A stretch of 55,353 nt of DNA from Heterotrichella gracilis (Eukaryota; Sar; Xanthophyceae; Tribonematales; Xanthonemataceae): positions 1 through 55,353 of the forward strand of contig JAULBX010025818.1 in assembly GCA_032358255.1 (NCBI GenBank), written 5' to 3'. The notes under the pieces were generated by a model that made no database searches, was not told the DNA's origin, and worked only from the letters and a program-made list of their open reading frames with translations. The position numbers and the translations under genes are program-made. This document shows, one piece after another, positions 8,997 through 22,841 of this stretch. Within the stretch, counting starts at the first letter, position 1. Each line of letters begins with the position of its first letter.

Positions 8997-11400
8997 TCAC
9001 CATCCCCCAACCACATCTCCATCACCATCATCATCAGAATAATCATCTTCACCATCATCACCACCATCATCATCCCCATCATCACCACTACCATTATCAG
9101 AATAATCAGAATAATCTTCATAATCATCATGATGATCTTCGGGCTCGATGGGGTGTCTCGGTACCCCCCACGGCGCGCTCGCCAAGCCCTCCATTTCCCC
9201 CGGTGCCGCCAACCTCGCCAGCTTGGCCGCCAGCTCATCAGGGGGGCACCACAGCTCCACATGAGCAGTGGCGTCAAATGAGTGCACCCACACGCCTCCT
9301 GCCGCTGTGTACCCAGCAGTGCCGGCAGCCAGTGCACTGACACGTGGTGGACACCCCTGCAGCCGCTCCCACAGCCACAGCAACGCACCCGCCACGCCCG
9401 TGCTATCATCCATGCTGAGCTGTGGGCCAATGTAGCAGTAGGGCTGAGGGCAGTTGGCGTCTGCAGCTGGGGACCGAGTGACGACCGCTCCCACTGTCAC
9501 ATTGGAGCACTGCATGCTGATGGACAGGGGTGGGTCATAGTTCAGCTCTCTTGGAACCTTGACGATGAGGTGGCGCAGCGCGGTGAGGGTGGTGATGGTG
9601 GCTGGGAGGCTCAGCCTGACGTGCAATTCAGAATCCCCAGTGTAATCGCCATAGCGCAGAGGCGCGGAGTACCCCAGACGAAGCACACTGAGGCGCGTGA
9701 GGGCGTGGATGCCCTGCCCTAGCTGCGGGGGTCATCGCTCAATGTCGTTGAAACTGAACATCGAGAGCTCCAACTCCACCAGGCCTGTCAGCATGGCAAC
9801 GCCACGTGGCATCAGCAGCAGGGAAGCATGTGCGTCTCACGAGGGCTGATGCACCTGCCCCACACACAACGCTGTGAGTCCAGATAGCTTGCTCAGTGCC
9901 GCCAAATCAACCGCGCTGTCGTTGCTAAGGGCTCCAAAACCGTCCAATGCCAGCTTGGCAAGATTGGGGAAGGTGGAGGGGAGGGCGTCCACCAAGGGGA
10001 AGTGCAGCAACATGTGGATGCACCCTGGGCCACAGGTCAGGCTGCGAAGGGAGGTACTGGGGCCGATGGGCAGCGGGGCTGGGCTCTTCTGATTCCTTTC
10101 CATCCTTTCTCCAAAGACGCTCAGACATTGGCCCAGGTAGTCCTGCAGTTCATCCAGGTGCGGGAAACATGTGAGGTCATCCGGTGGGGGCAGGTGCGTC
10201 AGGTGCAGGCGCTCCAGTAGAGTGAGGGCTTGTAGATGTTTGACCACCGGTTCCATATCTGGGCAGCGATATCGACCCATGCTGTCCTTGTGCGTAGGGT
10301 GCTGCTCGAGAACTGACAGCTCCAGGCTCCGCAGGGGCTTGAGCGCTGCTAGCTGCACCACCGCGGCATCCAACCCGCACATGTCTGCGTCAATGTGCAC
10401 CTGCAGCTGCGTCAGGTGCGCGCATGCCGGTAGGGCAACCAGCTCATCTGGTCCAACACTGTCGAGGCGCAGGCGGCGTAGCATGGTGCCGGCCGCGAGG
10501 ATAGTGGCAATGGGCACAGTGGGCGATCCATATGCATCCTCGTGGAGGGGCTCGTTCACGCGCATGAGCCACAGGTGCTGTATTGAGGGCATGCGGGGCA
10601 GCAGCCAGCGGTTGAGGAGGGCCCTGCAGGTGTCTGCTTTGTGGGAGCACCGCAGGAATGCTTCAGAGGGCCGTGGCCAAATGGAAGTATGCGCATGGTG
10701 AACCAAGATGGGCGGGTTGAGCGCATCTGGCACCTGCACATGGAGAGGGTATATAGATTTGGTAAGCTGAGGAGGAGCTATGTGCATGCTTTATATGCCT
10801 GTTTGTGTGCTTCTGTGCAGTACCATGCAGGCAATCTATGCCATCCTATGAATGCATGGTGTGCCCTATGCAACATCATTTTGCATGCGGTATGCATACG
10901 GTATGCGTGTGCAGGGGAGGACCATGGCAGTCAGCACATGGAGGCAGGTGCCTTGATGTGGTTGTAAGTACCCTCACAGGTGCCACTATTAGGAATAAAC
11001 CACTTCCTACACACCTCCCAGATGGACCACACACAGCGGCCAGCCCAGATGGCCCATGCATTAAATATTTACTGCACTGTTACCCCGCCTGTTACCCCAT
11101 GTATATATGGTATACCATACAGGTGCAGTGCTGGGTTGAGACTGCACAAGTGGGTATTCAAGGCAAGGGTGCAAGCCTGTACTTTCTAATACTGCTCCAA
11201 CTCACCGCGAGGGCCTGCATGTCCTCCCACATTGCCGAGGGGCCTAGGCTGTGGCGGTGCCAGGCCTTGCACACCAGAGGGATGGACCTGAGCCTGTCCT
11301 CCAGCGTTGTAAGGGACAGTATGGACTGGCAGACGTCAGGTGGCAGCGTTTGGATGGTTACAGTGGCCTCTTGCGCCTCAGAATGAGGCGTGTCAGCCAT
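8997..11400 (-). CDS. F-box / leucine-rich repeat protein with acidic tail
   Basis: Exon 1, 11400-11206 (65 codons exactly), holds an F-box (IQTLPPDVCQSILSLTTLED, then PLVCKAWHRH), the Skp1-binding motif of SCF ubiquitin ligases. A 472-bp intron follows (donor gtgag, acceptor ccatgtgcag). Exon 2, 10733-9855, carries LRR units such as LRRLRLDSV, LTQLQVHI, LRSLELSVL and LERLHLTHL. Exon 3, 9722-8997, has LTRLSVLRLGY and LTALRHLIVK and ends in a highly acidic Asp/Ser/Tyr tail (EDHHDDYEDYSDYSD and more), then TGA. Between exons 2 and 3 lies an in-frame 132-bp segment with two TGA codons, treated as an intron. Likely role: substrate receptor of an SCF E3 ligase, by family inference. No paralogue in the window has the acidic tail. 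Confidence 0.7.
9723..9854 (-). other. Stop-containing in-frame intron that still reads as an LRR unit
   Basis: This segment is bounded by GGGCAG|gtgcat and cccccgcag|CTAGGG, is exactly 44 codons long and starts in phase 0, so removing it keeps the frame. Read through, it gives two TGA codons, yet it contains LTGLVELELSMFSFNDIE, a good LRR unit continuous with the flanking repeats. It looks like coding sequence turned into an intron after stops arose, or else a gene with two stop mutations. Confidence 0.55.
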
Positions 11401-11479
11401 GGTGACTGGTGCTGGGTAGTTGTGAACTTGTGAAAGGGAGGCTGGCCTGCACAACAGCGACAGCATGGGGACAGGGCAG

Positions 11480-12030
11480 AATTAGTGGATAGGTTGAAGT
11501 TTGAGCGCAAGGGACAACGTAGCAGGCAAGTTGGATAAAAATAATCAGTGCGTGTTACATTTCAAGTAGAGCTGCTGTGCATATGCCTTGTCCGTTCGGG
11601 ACAAAAGAAGCTTTTGTGCATGCATGCATGTGGGGAGGTTCAAGTCCCGGCACGGCCACGCCGTAGCGCCCTGTAAAGCAGGCCCTTACTAACGGATACA
11701 CATTTAAAAACATATAGAACAGCGTCAACAACACCCAAACCACGCTTAGCAGCTTACCTGTACGAAGTTACTAGCCCACAGGGATGCCGAGCCCACTTCT
11801 TGCAACTGAGGCAAAGAACAGGACCTGTTATCCCCAAAAAGCGAAAGAGGCGAAACTCAATAGTAGCTACAGTTGCTGGTGAACTTGATCCGCAACGGTG
11901 TATATGCAGCTGATCAGGGTGAGTTTTGCAATATTGGTTTGCAGTCACCTGAACCCTAGGCTAGGGTCCCCATAGGTGACATTGAGTGACTGAGTGGTGA
12001 CACTGATTGAAGCGCTGCCTGGAGCAGCAG
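11480..12030. repeat. Downstream flank of F-box/LRR copy 1 (related to 14680-15275)
   Basis: The stretch gtagagctgctgtgcatatg, the run of gcatgcatgcatg, then gaggcgaaac and gaaccctagg-ctagggt recur in the same order at 14770-15275. The two stretches lie at similar positions relative to the duplicated LRR genes and belong to the same segmental duplication or repeat family. A B-box-like word (ggttcaagtccc, 11638) is present in this copy only, so a SINE origin is not demonstrated. Confidence 0.5.
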
Positions 12031-12762
12031 TCAAGAGTGACACGAAAATGTTCTCTGCAAACCTTGCAAGGTGTACTGGTATCCCACAAATCTATTCAGA
12101 ACCGGCCACATTTAGTTGGAGAAAAGACCTAAAAGACCGCCGGTGGGGCCCGTCATTGACAACGACTGCTGGCTTTATGTGGGCCCATTTAGTATTCAAG
12201 ATTATGGTTTCAAGTTACTACTTCAATTCCAGTTGCATCTTACAACAGTCCTGATGCCTCAGACGTTGACCAGCTGCTTTCTAGTAGTGCATCATTCGGA
12301 ATGAATATTCACCTCTGATTCCTATCAACTGACAACTCAAATCCAAATCCTGCTTGCAATGGTTGTCAAAAGCTGACGTAGCCACAAGTAAAAACAATCT
12401 TGTAATGATCACAGCACCCCAGCCGCAGATTGGTGGTTCACTGGCAACCAGTATTGCACACGTGCTGATGCTAGATGTGCACGGTTTATGGTGATGCAAT
12501 CTATCAGCCTAGGCAGCAGGCTGTCAGATCATTCTGGTTTCATGCATGGGCAGGGACACACCGGTTTCCCCGCTGTGGCAGCAAATAATGCGCAGCATTC
12601 TTAGGGATGGTTGCAAGACAAAAATATCAAATCAATCGCGCACAGAATCAACAGGTCTACACTGTACACTGTTCATGGCATGCGCGTGTTGATAAAAGAA
12701 ACCAGTCTCATGCAATCTAGCAGCCTAGTCAAACCAGGCTCTGTCATGCCATGAACTATATG

Positions 12763-14104
12763 TCATCCCCAAGAAAATCTTGTTGCGCGGCAACTGATGG
12801 GGTGGTCACATGACACAAGCTGCAGATTGGGCAGCCTGGGCAGCCTGACGTCGCAAGTCTCGCTACGCCAGATATGCCCACTGGGATGGTGCAGCCCTTC
12901 TCCCCATTCCCCTCGATCACCCCCGATCCCCGTATCCAGCTTGATCTTCACCAGGGACACCAATCCACCCAGCGCCATCCCCAGATCCGTCCTGGAGTCG
13001 ATGGTCAGCTTGGGATGGGTAAGCTGGGTGAGCGCCTGGAGGCTGCTGCCCTCATCAGGCAGTGTTGGCACCCTGCCATGGCGGGTAGGCCAGCTGCGGA
13101 GGCTCAGCTTCTTGAGAGCGGTTGGCCAGCTGATGATCGGAGGCGCACACTCCCTGAAGCCCTCCACTTTGAGGCACGTCAGCGCTGTCAGCTGCGACAA
13201 ATCCCAGTCATCGTAATACTCCCCCTGGGGACCCAGAAACTCCAAGTTGATTGACACCAGGAGCGTCACGGGGACCAGCGCATCCACCCACCCATCACAG
13301 TTGTCACCGTCGTCCGCTTGGACGTCCACTTTACACAGGCTGGGCATGGGCGGCAGCTGTGGGATGGTGGCTATGGACACCCTGATGTTAACGCTGCATT
13401 TGGCCTGAATGGAAGCAAGACCAGCCAAGGCGCTGGGAGGCCAATCCCCTGCCAACTCCAACTCAAGCTTCTGGAGGCATGCCAGCTGTCCTAAGCCTGC
13501 CAGTGGGCATGCGCTTAAAATATCCACGTTGCTCTCCTCAAGCTCCAATGACCCTGGCCCCTCCCATGTACATTCAAACGTTAGGGTCTGCAGGCCAGTC
13601 AGGGCACACACCGCCTCCAGTATAGATTTGAAGCATTGCCTGTTTGCCACATACACCACCAGTCCAGCCAAGTCTAGGTGGCGCATGTGGGAGGCCCTGG
13701 CGGCCTGCAGAAATGGTACATACAGCCTCTGCCTAATCCCCCAGCCAAAGCCCAGGGTGTGGGTGTGCGCCAGCCTATAAAGTTGGCTGGTGCTGGTGGT
13801 GGGTGTGGCAGGGGAGGTGGCTGCTGCTGCTGCAAGATGATCCTGGGATGGCGGCTGCGCATGGGGGGTCCCAGCCTGCGTCACAAGAGACAGGTTTCCC
13901 CCTGTATTCTGGCCTCCATTTGCCAGCATACCCTCTGAGCTATATGTCACCCCATGCTGCGCTGGGTCCCTGCAGGGCAGCCCGCCAGCGCTGGCACAAT
14001 GCCTGGGCGCGCACACGCTCAATCAAATCCAGCCACCCAATCACCTCCTGCAGGATGGGTTCTGGCAGCTGGAGGATGCTGGTGCGGTGGATCAGCGCTG
14101 CCAT
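12763..14104 (-). CDS. F-box / leucine-rich repeat protein, tandem copy 1
   Basis: The start at 14104 gives MAALIHRTSILQLPEPILQE and the F-box continues DLIERVRAQALCQRWRAALQ. LRR units follow (LTGLQTLTFECTW, LACLQKLELELAG, LTALTCLKVEGF, LKKLSLRSW), ending in TGA at 12763. The F-box frame meets a TAG (GDI-stop-LRG) and a frame change before the LRR frame. A 49-bp intron, 13950-13902 (gtgaca...tacag), would remove the stop and restore phase. That is shorter than most introns here, so the copy may be damaged. Closest paralogue: 15750-17054 (same LAHTHTL, HMRHLDL and LTQLTHPKLTIDS phrases). Likely an SCF substrate receptor by family inference. Confidence 0.6.
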
Positions 14105-14679
14105 GATGGTGGTGGGGAACGACGCACAACCTGTGGGGATGGATCAACAGCTAGTAGTCAAATTTCAAATCTAAGCCACTAGCATTGCTGTGAGGCGCTG
14201 TGAGTGTTGCAGAGTGTGTGTCCTGCCTCTGAGGCAAGCAGTGTGGGTGAAAAGCTACGTCACGCACAGGCAAGGTCGGCAAATGCAACCAACGGTGTAT
14301 GCTATGTGGAGAGTTCGCAGGAAAGGGCCAGTGGGAGCACCCACCGGGTACCTGCTCGGGTTGCTCAAGGGATCTTGAAATATTCTTTCAAGTTTTATAG
14401 ACTAACAACCGTGGCAGCTCTGGGCCCCGTGGTAGAAAACGGTGGTTGGCTGTAGGAATAGGCTGATAAACCTTCCCCACCCGCAAACATCACTATGGAC
14501 ACCTTTATAGGTTTTGGTGCACATGCATGCATATGGAAACCAGCAAAGTTGACCCGAGCAATGATACTCCTACCGTAGGGAGCAGTAGATCGTGGGTGAA
14601 AGTTGCAGCCAATATGGGCTTCTGCAGCCGCTTCCCAGTTGTTGGATGGCTTGTGAAGAGGATGTGCTGCGGGGACAGA

Positions 14680-15275
14680 TCAAGACTTAGTGGACAGGTT
14701 GAAGGCTTTGGCGCAAGGGACAACGTGGCATTCATGCTGGGTGAATACACATAGTGGGTGTTGTCTGCAAAGTAGAGCTGCTATGCGTATGCCCTGTGAC
14801 TCAGGGACTTGAAAGCGATTCTGCATGCATGCATGTGAGGAGGGTCCATGTACATGTAGGGCCACGCCGTACCGTCCTGTATGGCACACTGAGTCACTCA
14901 CGGAAAGAAAGATATTTAATAAACGGCAAAGCTGCCTCCGCACGATAACTACCTACGGATACCTGTACGAGAGCAAGCGTAGTACGTTGCCCACAGGGAT
15001 GCCGATCGCGAGCAAGCTTGTCGGGTGAGCAGCCCACAAAACAGTCACAATTGTCCGCAGAAAGCGGAAGAGGCGAAACCCACTTTGCAGGTACAGGTTC
15101 ATTTTGACTCGTAACGCTTTAAACGTATCAGGATTTTGTTTGCTGGATCCACAGACCAGTGCCGGGTCTGCAGTACGCTGAACCCTAAGCTAGGGTCATC
15201 AAAGGCAGACAGGCAACTGAGTGTATCTGTGACACTGAGTGACTGAGACCGAAGACTGCTGCTGCAGCAGTCATG
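14680..15275. repeat. Inter-gene flank, second copy (related to 11480-12030)
   Basis: Blocks gtagagctgctatgcgtatg, gcatgcatgcatg, gccacgccgta, gaggcgaaaccc, gaaccctaagctagggt and gacactgagtgactgag follow the order seen at 11566-11990. No reading frame is shared between the copies. Confidence 0.5.
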
Positions 15276-15749
15276 GTTGGCATTAAATTCCTGCCAACCA
15301 AGGTGCAACAGTTGTGTGAAGTTTTGAACGTTGTAAATCACAAATCTATTCACAAACTACGCCAACGGCCACCATTTCCAAAACGTACAAAGTGGTAAAG
15401 CTTCTGGGAGTGCGTTGAAACAACAGTGAACAATTTTGCAAAAGGGCTAATAATTGCCGTATGCAATTTCTCATGCAACCTATCACCCCACTCAACTCCA
15501 ATTTATGCTGTGACATGCAACTTGGGGCCACAATTCTCAGGAAATCGTTTGGTGGCATTCATTGGGTTGTTTGCAGACAATGGCAGCGCATAGCATAAGA
15601 ATACTAGCATATGAAGTGTACACGTTAGGTGCCCACTTGTGGAACCAGTGAGTCCCTAACTTCGCTTTGCATTACTTTCTTTCTTTCTTCCACAGTCTCA
15701 TGCAATCAACCAATCCACTCAGATAGCAATTTGGTACCATGAACACGTA

Positions 15750-17054
15750 TCAAGCCCAAGAAAATTTCGTTTTGCAGCAGTCCTTGGGTTGATCGCAGGT
15801 CACATGCCGCAAGTTGGGCAGCCTGGGTAGCGTGACGCTGTAGGTTTTGCCGTGGCAAACACCTTCCTCCACGTAATCCCCCATCCCCGTATCCAGCTTC
15901 AGCTTCACCAGGGACACCAGCCCATCCAGAAGCTCCACGAGACCCGTTTTGGAGTCGATAGTCAGCTTGAGGTGAGTGAGCTGGGTGAGCGCCTGGAGGC
16001 TGTGACCCTCATACGGCAAGGCTGGCACGTCATCATCTGGCCAGCACCGGAGACCCAGCTTCCTCAGTGCGGTTGGCCAGCTGGTAATCGGCGGTGGATT
16101 TGAGCTCCATCCCTTCCAATCCAAACAGGTCAATGCTGCCAGCTGTGCCATGTCCCATTCATCCTCATACTCCCATGCATCACCGACCTCCAATTCCAGC
16201 GATGCCAAGTGAACCATGGGGACAAGGGCCTCCATCCACCCGTCACAATCCTCAAGGCCCTTAGGGGCTTCGATGGCCAACCCACGCAGGCTGGGCAGTA
16301 GTGGCAGGTGAGGGACGTTCTCCATGTCAATTGTGAGATGAAGGGCGCACTCAGCATGGATGGATGTCAAACCAGCAAAGACGCTGGGAGGCCATTCCCC
16401 TGTCATGTCCAACTCCAACATCTGCAGACACGTCAGCTGCCCTAGGCCTGCGATTGCGCTAGAGATGGTCGCGTGGCTGCCCTCCGGTGCTGCGTTGCCG
16501 CTCCACATACACTTTATTGTGAGGGTCTGCAGGCCGGTCAAGGCACATAGCGCTGCCACGACTGGTAAAGAGCCGCCCTTTACGTCCCCCTCTGCCACAT
16601 ACATCACCAGTTCCAGGTGGCGCATGTGGGAGGCGCTGACAGCCTTCAGAAGGGGCACTTGTGACACCTCTCTGCCAATGATGAGCGTGTGTGTGTGAGC
16701 CAGTCTAGGAAGCTGGCTGGTGCTGGTGCTGGCGTTGGGTGTGGCAGGGTGGGGGGCTGCTGCAACTGCCGGATTTCCCTGGGTGCGCGCCTGCCCGTGG
16801 GGCATGGCTGGGATCCCACCGTGCGATAGGAAACGCTGCAAAAAATCATATTGTCCCTTGAAATGCCGTCTCCAAGCATTTTCATCCCTCAAGCGTATGT
16901 CATTCCATGCTGCGCTGGGCACCCACAGGGCCGCCAGCCATCGCCTGCACACCGCCTGGGCGCGCACACGCTCGACAAATTCCAGCCGCCCCAACACCTC
17001 CTACAGGATGAGTTCTGGCAGCTGGTGGATGGTAGTGCGCTGAGGTGCTGCCAT
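15750..17054 (-). CDS. F-box / leucine-rich repeat protein, tandem copy 2, with TAG at codon 18
   Basis: From the ATG at 17054 the frame reads MAAPQRTTIHQLPELIL-stop-EV, then LGRLEFVERVRAQAVCRRWL and is open for 415 codons to TGA at 15750. The stop is TAG where the sister copy has CAG (Gln, PILQEV). LRR units include LTGLQTLTIKCMW, LTCLQMLELDMTG, LASLELEV, LTCLDWKGW and LRKLGLRCW. It may be newly inactivated, read through, or a base error. There is no GT between the ATG and the TAG for an intron donor. Offset to copy 1 is about 2.95 kb, so this is a segmental tandem duplication including the flanks. Confidence 0.6.
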
Positions 17055-18895
17055 GGTGGTGTGTGGGGGTCGATTCGCAACCTGCGGGGCCAGACCAACA
17101 GCCAGTCAGGTGCATATGTACCACCAAGCCACCACTGCTGCTGGGGTTGCGGCCAGGCAGTGTGTGTGCGTGCCTCTGAGGCAAGCAATGTGTGGTCCAA
17201 CTATGCACTCTTGGGTCCACCCGATCCGTATGCCTAGGTGTGAGCAATGGGCGCCAAAACGCAACTAATGTTTGGGTTGTGACGGGGTAATCTTGCTAAA
17301 AAATCATGTCCAACACTGACCTACAGTGACAACACGATACACAGACATATTTCACCACACTAAGAGAAGCTGCAGCGGCGTTCGGTAATGTGTTGTGCAT
17401 ACTTATACCCGCTAATTTTGCCCATGCGCATGTGGGCCAGAGAAATGGGTTGTTTTAAGGTCCTCAGCTGCAGAAGCTGAAAGTTGTCCAATACCGATGT
17501 TTGTGCTGTGTCATGAATTTGGCATGGCATTGTGCCAATGGGGCATTGGCATGTGACACGTCCCAGTGAAGGGAGAAAGGCTACGCTGGCTACGGATGCA
17601 AGAATGGCAAATGTACCCCAAAATTTTATCGTCAGCGGAGAGTTTGTAGGGCCTGTGGGTGCACCCAGCCACAATGGATCTTGAACTATTCTTTTTCTTT
17701 TTAACTATTCTTTTTAACAAAACAAGGTATGTGCCCTTCCAAGGCAGAGCTGGATGGCGACAACTGGTGACAGTGACTGCTAATCTGGATGTACTGCTGA
17801 TTGCGGTGGTATACCTTCCTAGATATCGACATGGGTATAATTGGTTCCCCCCATATCCATGCATGAACCCATATGCATATGCCACCTGACGCCAACAAGC
17901 TTCCGACAACGCCCAAGAGCTGCAACGTGGTTACGACTGCTGTAAGGCTGTGGGTGGTTCAAGAAGTTGCAGCCAGTGTGGGACGCAGCAATACCTGCCT
18001 GTGCTTTAAACACAAGCCCTCCTCAGGTCAGGTGGGGCAGGTCAATATTTGCCAGTGATGCTGCTCAGCAACACGAATGTTGTTGCCTCTGTATCTCGGC
18101 CACTTTGTTTTATCGATACAACCAAAAGAACTCTTGATTGAATCTGTCTTGGATGCCTTGAAGAGTTACGTGGGAGGGCTCATGGTCAAAATTGTGAAAA
18201 TAGACATAATTCAACGAGGAAGTTCTCCCGGGACCAATCACTTGCGTACGTGCTTTAGGTGTCGAAACGCAAGCTCAAGACCTTATCTTGCCGGTCCTTT
18301 CTTGTAGCGCCTCAATCCGACTCTTAAACGGCGAGTTATGGGTGTCCAAAGACCCCCTCATGGGAGCCCCTCAAAACTGCCTGATGACACAGCTTGAACG
18401 AAGGTGCCATCTGAACTTTGCCGCAGCCGTTTGCGCGCACACGGGCTGCATTCTGTGATAGAATGCGGTGTTTTAGCCGGTGGCAGAACATGTTTTGGAG
18501 CATGTTTGAGTATTTGCCAGGTTTTCGTCCATTGACCGTTGGTGGAGGCCGTTATTGGAACATGTGTCTGTGCAGCCTGAAAGCAGAACTAGTCGTGCCA
18601 GGTGAGGACGCAGCTAGTCTCTATATTATGGTAGGGCACCGAAACTGCACATAAGCCAGCGTAACTCGCTTTGTTTGCACCCGGCGTTCACAATCTGCTC
18701 AGCATTTGTCCCCAGCCAGTGGTGCATGCCTTGCCAGTTTTGTTGCAGCTCACATGGGGTTCTGGTGGTTACACTGGCACTTGCCCAGTCCAGAATGGGG
18801 TTGGTGTCAGTGAATGACCGTGGCTGACCAGGAATAAATTACTGCAAAGGCATACCCATTGTGATGTTTCCAAGGTGGAGGCAACTAACCATGGT
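17055..18895. other. Intergenic stretch with diverged duplicate of 14110-14650
   Basis: cctctgaggcaagcaatgtg (17171) and gttgcagccagtgtggg (17967) echo cctctgaggcaagcagtgtg (14225) and gttgcagccaatatggg (14600), so the segmental duplication extends upstream of both LRR genes. No gene is supported here. Confidence 0.4.
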
Positions 18896-20434
18896 TCAAG
18901 GCTTGGTAGCAAACGCATCTGCAGCTGCAATTTTGGCCTCTAACTGTGGCACTTGCGTGGTCCACACATGTAAAAAAGGTTGCCTATGTGTCAGCCTTTG
19001 CAGGTATCACTTATGGTCAGTTTCCCTGTTGCTGAGCTTTTCTGCATACATCGGCATGTTGCCGCACCCGCCCATGCTAGCGACTGGCTTGGCCCTTACT
19101 GGAGCGCAGCAAGGCGGGCTGGTGTCTGCATAAGTTGAAGACACTATCCACCTCATCAGGCACTGATAGGCAGGTGGATAGTGTCTTCAGCTGCCTCCTT
19201 GAATTGCCCCATCCCTGTAGTTTGGAGCTGGGCCAGGCATGGCGTGGCATTGGCCACTGCACAGGTCTAGTTCTACGTGGTCTTGGCAGTGCTGGTGCAT
19301 CAGTTTCATACACGCTTTGAAGCTTGTCATATTGTTAGTGAACCCAGGGGAATGGCTTTGGCGGCTTGGCAGGGGTAGGTACTACTTAGGTGGAGGCAAT
19401 GCAGCACTACGCAAAGCTGCCAGCAAACACCACAGGTCAGTATGTAGCCCTCATACCATATCACTTGCAGGTCTAGGCACAGTGCTTCCGCCCTGTCATA
19501 TGTGTGTGCCCATCCTTCTCGTCCTCCACTATTGCGGGGCATGAAACTAACTTGCACTGTGCGCACTATCCGCTCCGGAAGGCAAACCTTCACTGCACGC
19601 TCCAGTTTTCAAGAAATTGGGGGGAATAATGAACAATAACCAAACCCCACTATGCTGTTCGTTCCAGAGTCTGAGGGTGGCGCTCTGGGTGGCATGGGTG
19701 GCATGACTGCAGTTCTGTGATGCCCGAGTTGTTGTGGTGACCCCACCCGCTTAGCCAGTGCCTGCCTAAAAACATCTGCAAGGTCCTCACTCAAAAATAC
19801 TATCAGTAAAACAGCTAAGAACACAAGTTATCTTCTTTGCATAGAGTTAGCCCTAAAACCCGCTGGCAGCTGTGTGTTTCCTGCAGCTTTGAATACATCA
19901 GTGTAGCACTACAATGCGCAGCTATGGTACCTTGCATTGTACTGGCAACTTTACTGGTGGTGACTAAGTCAGATTACACACTCTTCAGCTTCCAGTAAGC
20001 GGTTTGTAGAGGGGTAGGCAACACCACTAATGGCTTTAAAACCAGCTGAGTCAGCCCATGGTTATTGACATACCTTCGGACCAGCAGGTTTGTAGCTTGA
20101 AAGCTGTAAATTTAGATACTGCTGTGAGTGTGCGGCAACCTTCCTTTCAAACAGGAACTTAATTTGCTTATGCATCGTTTGGTCCTTGGCACCATCCCAG
20201 CACTTCAGCCTTCAAGCTACAGAAACTGGCGTGTTTGGAATGCAACCCAGCTTTAAAACACTATTTAAGCACGTTTGGAACACGTACACCTGCACATAGA
20301 CGTAGAACTTGCTCCACTCGCTCCAGAAACGTTTCTGCCTGGGCTGCGACCGATTGGACGGCGTACACATGCCAAACATGCCAGATCGAGCTCGTGACAA
20401 ACTGCGGTTGCGAAGTTAAGAGTTCTTCGAGCAT
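18896..20434 (-). CDS. Unidentified multi-exon gene divergent from GAPDH
   Basis: Coding-like minus-strand pieces in order are: 20434 to about 20290 (MLEELLTSQPQ, then VAAQAETFLERVEQVLRLCA), about 20180-20074 (HKQIKFLFERKVAAHSQQY, donor gtatgt), about 19810-19640 (SEDLADVFRQALAKRVGSPQ, Pro-rich end), about 19590-19462 (ERIVRTVQVSFMPRNSGG, then AHTYDRAEALCLDLQ), about 19320-19215 (DAPALPRPRRTRPVQWPM) and a last piece ending VPQLEAKIAAADAFATKP with TGA at 18896. I do not recognise the protein. It has coiled or helical stretches and no membrane segment. Exon limits are tentative because not all phases could be matched. The 388-bp gap to the GAPDH start probably serves as a shared divergent promoter region. 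Confidence 0.45.
19136..19189. ncRNA. Perfect 18-bp hairpin, candidate structured RNA
   Basis: tgaagacactatccacct (19136-19153) is the exact reverse complement of 19172-19189. The 18-nt loop contains a further atcag/ctgat pairing. A perfect stem of this length is unlikely by chance in this window. It lies in a presumed intron or exon-edge region of the gene at 18896-20434. It could be a small-RNA precursor, a miniature element or an RNA regulatory fold. No expression evidence. Confidence 0.35.
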
Positions 20435-20791
20435 TGCCACAACTTTGTTCGATCAGGCCAACGATCCTCCAGCTGTTATGACGAGGTTTTCAAACAGGGA
20501 GCTGCAACCAGTTTGAACGCAGCGAATCTTTTGCTGACTGGTCTCGAAACGTCCACAGTGCCTGCCTGCCCTCAAAAATGGTCATTAATTTCGATGTACT
20601 CATAATTCCCAGTGGCCCTGAGCCTTCCCAAGTTACGCCCCGTGATTCACAGAGTATTGGACCCCTTGCAAGATATCCTTCTGGAAAAACTCAGTGAGTC
20701 ATATCAAGAGGAGCCTCAGCGTTGGTGGTTCTCTTTCGCAAACCTTGTGCACCCTAACGGTAGCTTTTGCGCCATCCACATCCCGGTCTAG

Positions 20792-22420
<1,629 letters not shown>

Positions 22421-22836
22421 GCTGTGGCTTTCAAGTGCCAGAGCGCATAAGCAGCCTCACTTGATCAGCAGCAGCAGCAGCAGCCCATGGGCAAGGAGCA
22501 GTGGCTATGAAGTGCGCAGCTGCAAGCGCCGGGATACTAGCATGCAGCCAGCAGTGATGACGCCTCTCTTTGTATGCTAGCCGTGGTTGCTTACATGTGG
22601 TCCCAGGGGTGCATGTTTTGGGGGGGGTGTTGTTTCAGTCCACCAGGCTGGACATCGTTTTGTGTTGCAGGGTTGAACGCTGTCCTTCAGAGGCAATCTA
22701 GAACACTGCAGTTTCAGGGAAGCCTGAACATTTGGTACTGCCAATGTGTGTGGGTTGCTGGTTTGAGTCTGTCCTCCTGCAAGATTCCTGGGAGTGTATC
22801 ACCAGCGTCTTGGTATGTTACTGTGACATTCACTGC

Positions 22837-22841
22837 TGTAA
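22837..22841 (+). promoter_or_regulatory. TGTAA poly(A) signal for GAPDH
   Basis: First tgtaa after the GAPDH stop, 417 bases downstream. Green-algal nuclear genes use TGTAA about 10-20 bases before the cleavage site, which would place the mRNA end near 22855. Confidence 0.5.

Noticed and set aside
9000..9130. Plus-strand Ile/Thr-rich frame (atcatc repeats)
   Set aside because: Complement of the Asp-rich acidic tail of the F-box/LRR protein.
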